Source: Oxyruncus cristatus (lineage: Eukaryota > Chordata > Aves > Passeriformes > Cotingidae). Taken from it: DNA of 64,000 nucleotides. Made by a program: the position numbers and the translations under genes. This document shows, in pieces, positions 11,963-22,730 of the stretch (positions within the stretch are counted from its first letter, which is position 1; the number at the start of each line of letters is the position of its first letter). The notes below the pieces were generated by a model that worked only from the letters and a program-made list of their open reading frames with translations, had not been told where the DNA came from and did not search any database. The stretch is taken from assembly GCA_013399855.1 (NCBI GenBank), contig VXAY01006800.1:384151-448150 (forward strand). Direction: 5' to 3'.

Positions 11963-14177
11963 TTTTTAGATTTTAAAAACTTTCTATCTTGTCAGTGTCA
12001 TAAATAGTGCCAAGATACTAGCTAAAGAAAAAAATAGTTCAGCTAGGGTAGCATATAAAACTATAGATTTTCTGAATATATAGTGCAACAATAAAGCACA
12101 GAAATCATCTTATGATTTTAATATACTTTTCTGGAGTTGTCTTTATGTCCATAGCCCAGGAATTACACCAGATTTTTTTTTTCCTGCTTCTGCCAGATTA
12201 TTGTCATTAACTTCACCTAGAAATCTATAAAAATGAAAAGACTGCTGCTCCATAGACAACCACAGAGCTTGGGGAGTGACAAACAAAGCAGCATTTGCTA
12301 AAGAGCAGACTGTCAAGCAGAAGTGACAGACAAGGCCAATTACCATATGCAAATAAGCCAGCATTCATTATATAATTAAAAAAAAAAAGCTATATTTGTC
12401 AAAAGTACTGCTATTCAGAACTGATTCTCTGGCTGGATGAGCACTGTGGAGGTTCAGGTTTTATGAGTTTCTGCATCACTCTTTTTTTAGAATGGTAAAA
12501 TGTATTTCTGCTCCATTTTTCCTATGGTTTAACATATTACTTTTGGGTGTTTCTCCACAGGAAAATGTTGAGTGCCTTTAAAAATAGATTGTTGCCATTT
12601 TGCATCCAGTCTGGTCCATCTACTCTGTTATTCCTTCCCAGAAAACTGTAGATACTTCAGGGAAGACACAGGTAACTCTGTAATCCAGCAGTTTGTCTCA
12701 TTTTTCAGGCAATGTCCTAGCCAATTTGAATATGGCCATGGCTTTGTTCCTTACCTTCAAAACACTGACCTAGGTGTTATGTGTATGATCATGGCATGTT
12801 TCTCATGACAACATATCTGTGTGGGGCTGGTGTTATATTCCTACCATCTCCCTCGAGACAGCAAAGCAATAAGCCAGATTGGAAAAAAACCCTGCCTTTC
12901 AGAAAACTGAACCCTAAACACTCAATGTTTTTTTTTTCAGTTAGACCTATTAACTTACTTGAGTGGTTAAGTGAGTGTGTGAATATAAGGACTCATTTAA
13001 AGAAAAAAGCAGAAATGGAAATGGGTGGCCAAAGGTGGTAGTGAGGTGGGACAGCTGACTTTTGTGGCAGAGCCTTCAGCTGAAAATGGCTGTGGAAGCG
13101 AGACATGGTGTATAAGAAGGGCATTGTCAGGAAGGGGCACAAAAACGTTATCCACACCATCTCCTCTGCACATACAGATTTAGGGATGCAATCTGAAGGT
13201 CCGCTGATGGTGGCAGCTCCTCCACAGGAGCGAGCAAAGCATTTGCCTTGGGCTCGTTCTCTGAATGGCCTTTCAGAGAAGCTCACTTCTGTACGCTGAC
13301 TGTCAAAAGCCTCAGCAGATGAGACTAGTGTAGATGGCCAGAAAAGCTGGGGGTTTAGTGCTATTTCCTCCAATACAGAGTAATAATAGCTCTTGTATAA
13401 AAGCTTCTTTTTCCAGTTTGGCTAACATAATTAGTCGATTATCACGGTAATTACCATTCACCACGGCAGTCAAGAGTAAGTCTCAGTTGCTCTAAACCCT
13501 GTGGAGCTGATTAAGATGATCACTGACCCAGAGAGTTTATGGACTTAAGAAAGTCAGTGAATGGTTTTCCCAGAGAGAATAAAGGCAGATTTCTGGAAAT
13601 AAGACCCACTGCTTGGATTCCTGTGGGAAAAGTGCTAACATATTCACCTCTCTCTCACAGTCTCCATCATTTCTCCAAGCTGTTAGTCTCCAGAGCAGAA
13701 TTATGAAAGTTGTACATTCTTGTTTGCAAAGCTGCTCTCAGTGCTTTACTAGCAGTGCCCCAGCTGAGCATATTTCACTGTGTGTGATGGCTGTATTTAG
13801 CAAAAGCAATCATGCTGACAGTCTGCATGATGGAAGCCCTAATCTCTGCAGTGTCATGCACTATGCATCACCATGAGGGAATCTCTAGTGACTCGGTATT
13901 AATGAGAGGGAAGCAGTGACACTGTTATTATTATTTATGACTTATCCTGCTCCACAGATGTGTAAGGCACTTTAAAAAAACAAATAAAGATGGTATTCCT
14001 GCTGATAACCATGCAGAACATCAAAGCACAGTTGGCATCCTCATGATTCCTGCTGCAGAGGGTCTAAAGAAAGAAGTCTGGGCAGCAGTAACAAGGACAA
14101 CATCATTTTCTAATGCTGTTGAAGAGATCTGGGTAAATGGAGAGTACTCAGCATTGTAGCCCCCTGAACAGACATAA
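11963..14177. other. Unique A+T-rich sequence, nothing recognised
   Basis: About 2.2 kb without a named repeat. The longest open frame is 126 codons (12993-13373, minus), with no recognisable domain. At 13931-13985 a (TTA)n run followed by AGATGTGTAAGGCACTTT faintly recalls an old amniote repeat, too weakly to call. Confidence 0.5.
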
Positions 14178-14297
14178 GTGTTAAAAAAACATGTAGATGT
14201 GGTTTAGTGGTGAACGTGGCAGTTTTGATTTAACAGTTGGACTTAATGACCTTAGATGTCTTTTCCAACCTTAATTATTCCATGATTCCATGAAAAT
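14178..14297 (+). mobile_element. CR1 LINE, 3' UTR only
   Basis: The order GATGTGGTTTAGTGGTGAAC, CAGTTGGACTTAATGACCTTAG, TCTTTTCCAACCTTAAT, TTCCATGATTCCATG matches the CR1 3' untranslated end. No coding part is retained. It belongs to the same general subfamily as the copy at 11.7 kb. Confidence 0.9.
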
Positions 14298-17200
14298 TCT
14301 GCTTATTATTTCTGTTACATAGTGTTTTAGTGCATCCCTGTCCCATCCCAGATTAGGGCCTCACGAAAAGCTGGTATGAAGAATTAACTTTCAGGCTCAC
14401 TTTTCCCACTGACACAAATGGAGAGGCAACTGCTTTATTTCCCTAAAACATAGGGTTGAATATAGGAAAGCAAGGAATGTGTTTATCTATCTCTGATGCA
14501 GTGATTATTTCTATGCAGATACTATTCTAAAATATAAGAGTAAAATAAAAAAAAATATTGTTATTAGTGAATAGTATCACCTCTTGACTTTGGGGTATTG
14601 CTGTGTTTTCCTCTTTTGTAACTCTGTAGAGTCTGGAGGTCCTGATCTGAGACAGAGGCAGTGACAGAATCATATAAGTCTTTCACTTTCTGTTAAATTT
14701 TGCTCTAAAAAAATTAAAATAATAATTAAAAAAAATCCATTCAGCATGCCAAAACTGTTGATTTTGCCTGTTACAGCTAATTTTTTTCACTCTCTTCTCT
14801 TCTCAATCACTTGCTATTAGTGCCAGCTTCTCTGGTTTGCAGCTACCAAAATGTATTGAGGCTGAACTGGTACGTCCCAAAGTAAAGATGGACTCTTAAA
14901 CAGCAACTCAGGAGTTGTTTACATTTTCATTTTTTCATATCCTTCATGACCAAAACCTTTTCTTTCCACCTGGTTGATGCACCAGCCTTGGTCAGAAAAA
15001 ACATGCACCCTCAGTCACCACTAGCAGAAAGTGCCCAAAATTGTTCAGGGGTATACACAATGAAAGCGAAAGAAACCTGACAAGAGATCAAACCCACCAT
15101 TATTAATGCTGATATGATTGGCATATCTCGTGTGGGATGCCTGACCATGGATCCACCCGTGGAATCAGTGGTTCCTACAGGAAGATCTTTGAACGGGAGA
15201 AAGCCATAACCTCAAAATGGCATCTTTAAGTCCTAAACTTATTTCCTCTTTTGGTTCAATGGGGAGAAAAGTTTGACGGTGTTCATGGTGCACTGAGAAG
15301 TATATACCTTTATTCAATTATATCTTAACTGAATTTTCAGCTTGATCTTAAAAACTCACTCAAAATTGTCTCGTCTCCACTCAGTTTCCAAGAACACCTT
15401 GATTTCTTCACATTACTGTAAATTTTACAAAGATCTCTATCCCGATTTTAGCTTCTTATAGTATATATTGCTGTGTCTCTGTTTTTATTTCGCTGCTTTT
15501 CATGTGACATTACGGAACAGCTTGCAAAACATCTGGTAGCAAATGGCTTATATTTTGAGGCTATCATTTTGCATGAGGAACTTTAGAGACATTAGTAAGT
15601 TTTGGACAAAAGTCATTGTCAGAGTATAGTACTTTGCACTATAAGAAGATCAGAGAAATCAAACCAAAGAGATCATGAAACCAAAATCTTGAAAAAGCTA
15701 GGAATTATTTTTTTTTTTTTTTACCTTACTAGCACAAACACTGTTATAACAGAAACTATTGTTTCTAATTTTGCCACAGCTGTAACTTTGTACTAGTTTG
15801 TTCTGGTTTTGGATGAAAGACGGATGCTATTTTCAACAGCACAAACCCGCTAAAAGCATCACATCAAATGCTTCAAGGGAGTAAACTTTTACTGAGCTTG
15901 GTGAAGCTTTGCTGATCTATTGCTATAGCCTAACAACCAGTTCTGAGCAATGTAATGAAACTGAACATAGTTAAATCATACTGAAGGTAGTGAAAACTGT
16001 GTCACTGTTTCATAAAACCTATGAAAAAATGTGATGGGTGAGTATGTCCTGATGCTACTGCAGAAACACTGGTTTCTGGGGTTGGGAAAAAACATGGGCA
16101 TTACTGTTATGACAATGTTAAAGAAAAATGTGTGGAGAAGCTATTGCAATTAAAATTATGGAATAAAAATGTTGCAGCTATACTGTATATCTATTTAATA
16201 AGTGAAACATAACTGTATAAATCTCTGAGAACTTACAGGCCAGCTTGTGTTGAAAGACTATCGTGACACAAGTAGGGTTGCAGTTTTATTCATGCCCAGA
16301 AGTGTTCCCTCTTCCAGTATACGAGACAAGAGGGCTTTTACTTTGTGTATCTGAGCCTCAGTGGTATGAAATGACATTTCAATTGATCTAGACCTTGTAT
16401 CTCAAATATGGTACTATGGCAAATTATACATTAAATTATGTACCTTTCCTCACAATTAATACATAACAACCCAGATGTAGTTAGAACCAAAGTAACCAAA
16501 CCCAGAGGATCAAAGTCCCTGGGCTCATGACTTTATGAGGATTCAGGTCAGCAATCATAAAAAGGTTAGTGAGCAGCACAGACATGGCACATCAAACACT
16601 ATATGTCCCAATCTAATCCTAACTACAAGAAAGAGCTCAAGTTTAAAAATAAGCATAGTTCCAATATAATAATGGAAAACAATCTTTTGTTTAGTCTCTC
16701 CCTTTTGCTTCTCTTTCAAAATAACTATAGGATATGCTAAATGGAGAATGAGACAGAAAATCTTCCTATAGAAAGAGCAGAAAAGAAGTAAAGAGAGAAT
16801 CCTTTAAGCTCAATGATATATTTTTAAATTTTTTTTCTCTTCACTTTGTTTTGACCAGCCTTAGGCTGGTGCTTTGATCTATATTTCAGTCACCAAGGTC
16901 CCTTATCAGAGAAAACACAAGAAAAGGATAGTGAAAGATACAGATAGAATGACAAACAGATGCACTCTGAGTCACTACAGAGTGACTTTTCTGCTCTTCA
17001 GAATCAATTCTATCTAGAAATCATATCTGCAATGGGAATGGACCAGAGAGAGAAATAAAGCTTTGCCCTGAGGGTCTACACCTCCCATTGATTGCAAAAA
17101 GCTCTTTTTGATATGTAGGAGACTGATCAGTCTAAAATTCAAGGGGATAAAACAGTGACATGTAACATCCTGATGTTCCTTGGATGGTCCTTTTTCTGCT

Positions 17201-17844
17201 CCCCTCCCTTCCGGCACTAAGGGCAGCTTCTCTGTTCCTCCATGTGCCTTTTTTTTTGTGTGCATACACCTGTCTGCCTTCTAGGAATAACTTTTACCTG
17301 CACAGTGTAAGGCATACAGGTCAAAACTACACCCTGCACAATACTCAGCCTCTAACAGATAGATGCCTGGGGAAAGAGACAGACCAGAAAGAAGCATTTG
17401 CCTTCCTCTGCTCACGTTACAGGTGGTATCAGCTATCAGGTCACCCTCGGTGGATTCTCCTTTCAGGTATATGAGGCACCTTTACCACCACAGTGATTTT
17501 TTTGCGTCAACAACTTTGTCAGCAAAAGGTTTCACACATGTACAAGGACTCACTCCAGTTTGCTTGCTTTGAACTGAGCGTGTGGCAGAATCTTCTCATG
17601 ACTTTAACCTCATGTATTAGAAGTTGATCCCTCTTCACCCCCTCCTTGTCACCCCTGGTCTGTGCCACCTCTTCCCCAGGCTGAGGAGTCTTGGTCCACT
17701 TCATTGTTTCTTTCACAGGTGGCTTTCACGACTTCTATTGGCCATCCTACCCTTGTCTCTGCCTTTCTCACTTCTGTTCCAGCTGAAATAGGAAGACCAG
17801 AAATGCACAGAGCATTGAAGGTACAAGCATACCACGGATTTATA
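14298..17844. other. Unique A+T-rich sequence, nothing recognised
   Basis: About 3.5 kb with no repeat that I can name and no credible exon. A T-run lies at about 15707-15722. Open frames are short and without resemblance. Confidence 0.5.
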
Positions 17845-18240
17845 CACTGACGTAATAACACTATCTATTTGTTCTCTATTCATTTCCTGATATTTCCTAA
17901 CATTTGATTTGCTTTTTGACTTCTACTGAATATTGAGTTGATGTTTTTATATAATAACTAACTATGATATCCTCAATATCTCTCTTGAATGATAATAGTC
18001 AGCCCAGAGCCCGTCATTTTGTAACTAAAGCTTTATTGCTTTTACCTATGTGCATTACTTTACATTTATTCACATTGAATTTCATTTCCCATTTTATCTT
18101 TCAGCCACTTAGCCTTGTACAGTCTTTTTGCAAATCTTTACAGTCAGCTCTCATTTTTACTAACCCAAGCAAGTCCATACACCAAAAAGTTGTGTCCTCA
18201 TTCTCTTCACCTATTACATTTTCCCGGTGTTTTCAAGCTG
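17845..18240 (-). mobile_element. Ancient CR1/L3-like LINE fragment, reverse-transcriptase region
   Basis: On the minus strand this follows the RT palm/thumb region of an old CR1-like LINE. The strongest proof is a 17-residue stretch with no stop, KWEMKFNVNKCKVMHIG, encoded at 18044-18094. It matches the family motif W-x-MKFNVDKCKVMHIG that follows the catalytic palm. Upstream in sense order, the antisense landmarks TAACATTTGATTTGCTTTTTG (near 17897) and CTCAATATCTCTCTTGAATG also fall in the right positions. Elsewhere the frame is broken. The element appears to resume at 19333 (see that entry). It is much more diverged than the CR1 copies at 11.7 or 32.7 kb. Confidence 0.88.
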
Positions 18241-19332
18241 CTAATTTAGAGCCATAATACTAAGCAAAGTGAGATGAACCAGTCTCCCTCACCCTTCCTA
18301 CAGAATTATTTGTGCTTTATTCTTTCAGAGTTTTGCATAGCTGGCCATGGGCCATCATCTTCCCATCTATTTTTATCTGCTTTTCCACTCCTTTTCTCAT
18401 ATTCCTTCTTCTTATAGAGCAACTGAATTATTCATCTCTTTGAACATGCATAGCATTTTGAGATAGAGTTTGGAATAGATCTATTTCCTAGAGACGACAA
18501 AGCTTTCTCCAAAATAACGTTCAGCTTGAGTTGGGAAGCTAGCAAACTTATGTAATGTTGAGTTAAGAAAACAGAGGAATGATATTGTATATTTAAGCTG
18601 TCATACTGGATAAGGGTGGTTAAGGCACATTAATTTGTAGCCAGTAGTACACATTGAGTGATATGACCAGCAGCGTATCAACTTGGCTAACACCTAATGG
18701 TCAGGAACACACTTCCACCTGAGCCAAGATTAGGTGACTTTAGAAAGAAAGTATAGAATGCAGCTTCACTCTTGCTTCAGGATCCGTAAAAAAGAAATAG
18801 CTCAACTTTCCTCACACCAGTTTTAATTTGGTCACCATCATTCTCAAATGTAATTTTTTTGGTGATTTGATCCTTCTTCTCTCTTTAACTCTGCAGATAT
18901 TCTTCTAACCTAGAGGCTCAAAGAAAGGCCATAAAATGCTGTCTAATGAACACATATACCACCCTTCCAAAAGAAATTGCAGGTAGGAAATCTGGACAAA
19001 TAGTTCAGCCGTACCATTGGTGGGATGAGTAGGTGACTCTCACAACATTGCACATACAAGTTCACATGATGATTTTATGGTCCTTCATAGTTGTCTCAGC
19101 TCTTAACTAAATCCACTTGATTTGCATGTCCAACTAATACGGTTAATTTGCTGAGCTCTTCCTCTTTCAGACTGTCTACAAATATGCCATCATGTCCTCT
19201 AAACCTTATTTAAACTTCCTGAGAAACAGTAAAAACAAACTTCCCCCCATAGTCCGCAGCAGATTTCAATGGAGCTGCTCATGAGTATGGACTCTGCGAT
19301 CTGGCATAGACAAAAAACACTGGTGTGTAGGC
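18241..19332. other. About 1.1 kb segment separating two parts of an ancient LINE
   Basis: The LINE breaks off at about 18240 and seems to resume at about 19333 after skipping only a few tens of consensus bases. The intervening DNA therefore looks like a later insertion, although a second LINE copy is possible. I recognise nothing coding in it. Near its right end, 19261-19305, TTTCAATGGAGCTGCTCATG then GGACTCTGCGATCTGGC resembles the end of an old palindromic amniote repeat. Confidence 0.45.
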
Positions 19333-19880
19333 TACTGCACCACTAACTCCCTTTTACAACAAGAATAAAACATTATTTCTTCTCCTTTTTCCCTATCTCC
19401 TAGTGAACTCTTAATCCATGTGAAGTTTTACCTCTCACTCCATGGTTACCATGTTTCCCTAAAAGTTTCTTGTAAGGGTCTTTACCAAAGGCCTTTTGAG
19501 AGACTGAATTAATTTTATCCACCATTTCTCCCTTAGTCTCTATTTTGTTAATTCTGAATGAGTGTCGGCATCTTAGAGAGCTATTATTTAGCCTTGAGAA
19601 GCCTGAGGGTTTAGTCCTAGCAATTTGTATACATTAAATTAATATATAACTCCATCTTTCATAATTTTCTTGACTATTTTTCCTGCTGCTGAGTATGTCC
19701 TGTGTCTCTATAAAAGACAATTGCCTCTGGCACTTGTTGAAAGATTTAGGCAATCTTGGCTACAACCCAGTTGGCCATGGTAGCAGAGTTTTATTTCAGA
19801 TTTTTAACAATAAACTGCGTATCTTTAAACAGCAATTCAGCTGCTTCATTATTTAGTCCCTTAGAGCTCCTAGACAGCTA
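19333..19880 (-). mobile_element. Ancient CR1/L3-like LINE fragment, more 5' reverse-transcriptase region
   Basis: In antisense, the landmarks follow the old LINE in order. CACTAACTCCC and CCCTATCTCCTAGTGAAC come first, then CTTAATCCATGTGAAG (near 19411), TTTACCAAAGGCCTTTTGAGAG (the reverse complement of the conserved RT finger segment) and TAATTTTATCCACCATT. Finally CAGCAATTCAGCTGC and TTAGTCCCTTAGAGCTCCTAG appear near 19830-19875. This order places it directly 5' (in LINE terms) of the fragment at 17845-18240 on the same strand. No intact frame remains. Confidence 0.75.
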
Positions 19881-19942
19881 AGACACAGCAGTGATGATTA
19901 ATTACTATGTAATGTGTTGTGTTATTCCAGTACCTTTTTCTC

Positions 19943-19959
19943 TTTTTTTTTTTTTTTTT
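19943..19959. repeat. Poly-T run (17 nt)
   Basis: Uninterrupted T-run, with no adjoining recognisable retroposed body. Confidence 0.95.
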
Positions 19960-20228
19960 GATTCTCAGAGAACATCTCACCCTTGTTTCATGTGGAGAAT
20001 AACACCTATTTAAACTATTTTTGTAAACAAGAGTTTAGTCTCAGTAGCATACATCAGTGTACTTTTTGCTCAGCTGCTTTTTGATGTGGAGAAGAATGTG
20101 TGTGACTGACACCATGGGAGAAGGAGTTGAGTGTCCAAGCTGAGACAGCAGGCAAAACACAGGCACAAAATATAATCAGCACTTTGCATGGACTAGAGAA
20201 TGGCTGCTGCAAGAAGCTTGAAATATTG

Positions 20229-20374
20229 AGATTCAATTCAAACTATTCTACCACCTTGCAGCCCATCCTCAGGCAAGTCATTTAACCTCTTCAATGGCAT
20301 TTCCCCAGCTATAATAAATGGGGGATGGTACTTGACAGCCTACCGGGTATGTTGTGCAGAATAATTAGGTGAAC
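20229..20374 (+). mobile_element. MIR-type SINE
   Basis: The order is that of a mammalian-wide interspersed repeat in sense orientation. GGCAAGTCATTTAACCTCTT (20272-20291) is followed by TTTCCCCAGCT, ATAAATGGGGGATGGTAC and GCAGAATAATTAGGTGAAC, which correspond to the MIR segments 'GGCAAGTCACTTAACCTCT', 'GTTTCCTCATCTGTAAAATGGGGATAATA' and 'GAGGATTAAATGAG'. The tRNA-derived head is hardly recognisable. MIRs are known at low copy number in birds, so this is an ancient fossil rather than a recent arrival. Confidence 0.8.
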
Positions 20375-20449
20375 TTTTTTAAATTGTTCTAATTATGTTA
20401 ATTTCAGAGAATAAAAGCATGTTCTCCCCAAAGGAGAGGTAAGCAGAGG

Positions 20450-20464
20450 AAAAAAAAAAAAAAA
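20450..20464. repeat. A-rich run
   Basis: Fifteen uninterrupted A residues followed by AAAAGAAAAG-like sequence. Confidence 0.95.
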
Positions 20465-20499
20465 GAAAAGAAATACTTCATACTACTGGTGAGGGCAAA

Positions 20500-20720
20500 T
20501 TATTCTCTTTGAGGCTGGGCCAAATAGTGCTTTGGTAAGTGAGCATAAATTAAATTTATTTTGAGCCTGATATACGTTTGAAGAAAATTAGTGTAATTTT
20601 ACTGAGGCAAATGAGAAAGTCGTTTACACCACTTGCAGCACTGGCTCATTTATTTCAATGAAGTTATTCTGCATTTATGTGGGTGTAAACCAGAATGGCA
20701 TTGACTTCACTGTTGAGGTA
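20500..20720. repeat. Ancient palindromic amniote repeat, diverged
   Basis: TTTACACCACTT (near 20623), TTCAATGAAGTTATTCTGCATTT and GGGTGTAAACCAGAATGGCA followed by TTGACTTCACTG match the layout of an old repeat built around 'TTTACACCAGTGTAACTCCATTGACTTCAATGGAGT'. GAGGCTGGGCCAAATAG at about 20510 could be one terminus. It is low-copy and heavily mutated. I do not assign a transposon superfamily. Confidence 0.6.
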
Positions 20721-20798
20721 GTAACTTCTCTGCTCCTAATCCTGTGAGGATTGGTAGATAAAATAGTCAGTGGGATACTGGCATGAATGAAACAAAAA

Positions 20799-20902
20799 GA
20801 GAGGGGAGGGGAGGGGAGGAGGAGGGAAGATGGAGAGGAAATGGAAANNNNNNNNNNNNNNNNGGGAAGGGGAGGGGAGGGGAGGGGAGGGGAGGGAAGG
20901 GG
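20799..20902. repeat. (GGGGA)n polypurine tract with a 16-nt assembly gap
   Basis: A tract of GGGGA and GGGA units on the plus strand, interrupted by a less regular GGAAGATGGAGAGGAAATGGAA segment and by N at 20848-20863. The opposite strand is pure C/T. The tract has many G-runs of four. Translations across it are low-complexity and not genes. Confidence 0.97.
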
Positions 20903-22680
20903 ATAAAGCTCTCCACATAAATAAAAAATATTTTTGCTGTTTATTTCCCCAATAGCTAGAAACTTACTTGAACCTCTCATTCCCATTGTACCAGGCACCA
21001 CAACAACTTCTCTAGAGGGCAGTTGAAGCAGTAACTTGTTTAGCTTTTTTGCACTCTCCTTCCTCCTGCCCCCCAGATAAACTGCATACTTAAGGGCCGG
21101 GCAGAGAACTGGGGCTCCTGTGCTGGTCTGCCTGGGAAGCAGCATACTCCAGCCTAATTCCTTGTACCCACTTCAGTGTTTCTATCATTTCTTTGTGCCA
21201 AATACAGCAGAATGCAGCACAAAGATAGAGACAATACGCTGCTCAAAGAGCTTCCAGCAGAAGCAGACACCTTCCAAGGAGGGAAATGGAGAGGTAGTCT
21301 GCCTGAGCTCTCACTAGAATAGAAAACTAGAAATAGAAAGTGAAACAGCAGTTCTTGAGACCCATATGCCTTTACAATGTGGGTTTTTTAGACAAAACAC
21401 ATCAGGTAATGATACCTTTCTTTGTTGGGTGCTAGAATTTTTGAGTACTGCTACCCCCAGGATTAATTGCAGCCTTTGAAAATGCTTTCTGTTATCTCTC
21501 TGTTACAACTGACGATGATTTGTTTCTGCTTTGCAAGTTTGAGTTGGTTTATTGGAAATTTTATGAGGGTAAAAGAGGTTTATGGAGGTAAAGAGGAAGA
21601 ATTATCACTGTATGTTAGAGGAAGAGTTATTACCACTACTCATAACAGCAATAGGAAGGATTATCACTTGGAAAAGCTCAGGAGGATTACTTGGGATTCA
21701 GCAATGTACAGTAAACAATCTTTATCTCTTGCAGAATGTCAGTGCATATTTTACAATATAGTTGGCTTTAGTGATCCATGAAAAAAAAATCTGCTGCAAT
21801 TTAACTTTAATCATTCTGAATCTTGGAATTAAATTAATATTCATTTGTCACAAAACCAGTGGGAAAAAAAAGCAGCTTATGAAGGGAACAGGAAAAAAAC
21901 ACTATAATTTCATTTCAGTCTAATTCCAATTTAAAATCTTTGTATCAGCATCCTCTTGGCAAGTTATCAGTAGATTCATAGGAGTCAGCAGAGCAGTATG
22001 AGGAGGCAGATAACGTACATGAGATCACCTAGCAAAATAGTTTCAAAAGCTTCTGGTTTATGTTAAACACTTTGTAAAAAGTACACAAGATATGCATGAC
22101 TTCCCTCTGTCACAGTCATAAATATCAACTGACTAAATATTGTTCTTATCTAACCAAAATACCAATCCTTCAAACACACTCACAAACATACACACACAGT
22201 AATATCCCGTCTACAGAGATTAAAGTCAACACAGCTAGGATTGAAAAAAAAAAAAATAAAGGTAATGAAGACAGTATAAATGAAATCTATGTGAGGATTT
22301 CTTCTGGTAAGAAAAAGGAAAGTAACCAGAATAAGGTTACATGTGACAAAAACATTTAATATTCTGCTGGAAATTACTTGGGTAATATGAAGATAGGCAG
22401 CATATATTGTAGTAAAAAGATGTAAAAGGTGTAAAGACAATGAGCTTGTCTAGAATGCAATGGAATTACCTGAACTAATATTAGTTTTGCCCTTGGGAAT
22501 TTGTATTCAAATTTACAGTTATAAATAAAAAATCAGATTTATAAATCAAAAATACCCTGAGATGAATTCTGCACCTATTCTTGTCCTCTACTGGAACTTA
22601 GGAATGCTTTCTTTTCTTTCATGAGTTTTCCTTAGCTTTGAGCAGTAACTGTATGGAGTCATAAGTATGTATACTATGAC
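20903..22680. other. Unique A+T-rich sequence, nothing recognised
   Basis: About 1.8 kb without a named repeat or credible exon. A 104-codon frame at 21467-21781 (plus) and a short A-run near 22245-22257 are the only features noted. Confidence 0.5.
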
Positions 22681-22730
22681 ATACATATATATATATATAT
22701 ACATATAAATATATATATACAAATACATAT
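22681..22730. repeat. (TA)n-type microsatellite
   Basis: Alternating AT/TA with CATA interruptions, about 50 bases. Confidence 0.95.

Noticed and set aside
13925..14010. (TTA)n followed by AAGGCACTTT, resembling an old amniote repeat
   Set aside because: Only two short words match and the order beyond them fails.
20714..20723. TGAGGTAGTA, the let-7 seed
   Set aside because: The rest of the mature let-7 sequence and a pairing arm are absent, so it is a chance 10-mer within an old repeat.
22681..22730. TA-rich tract as an origin or matrix attachment site
   Set aside because: It is ordinary TA microsatellite; nothing else in the sequence supports the function.
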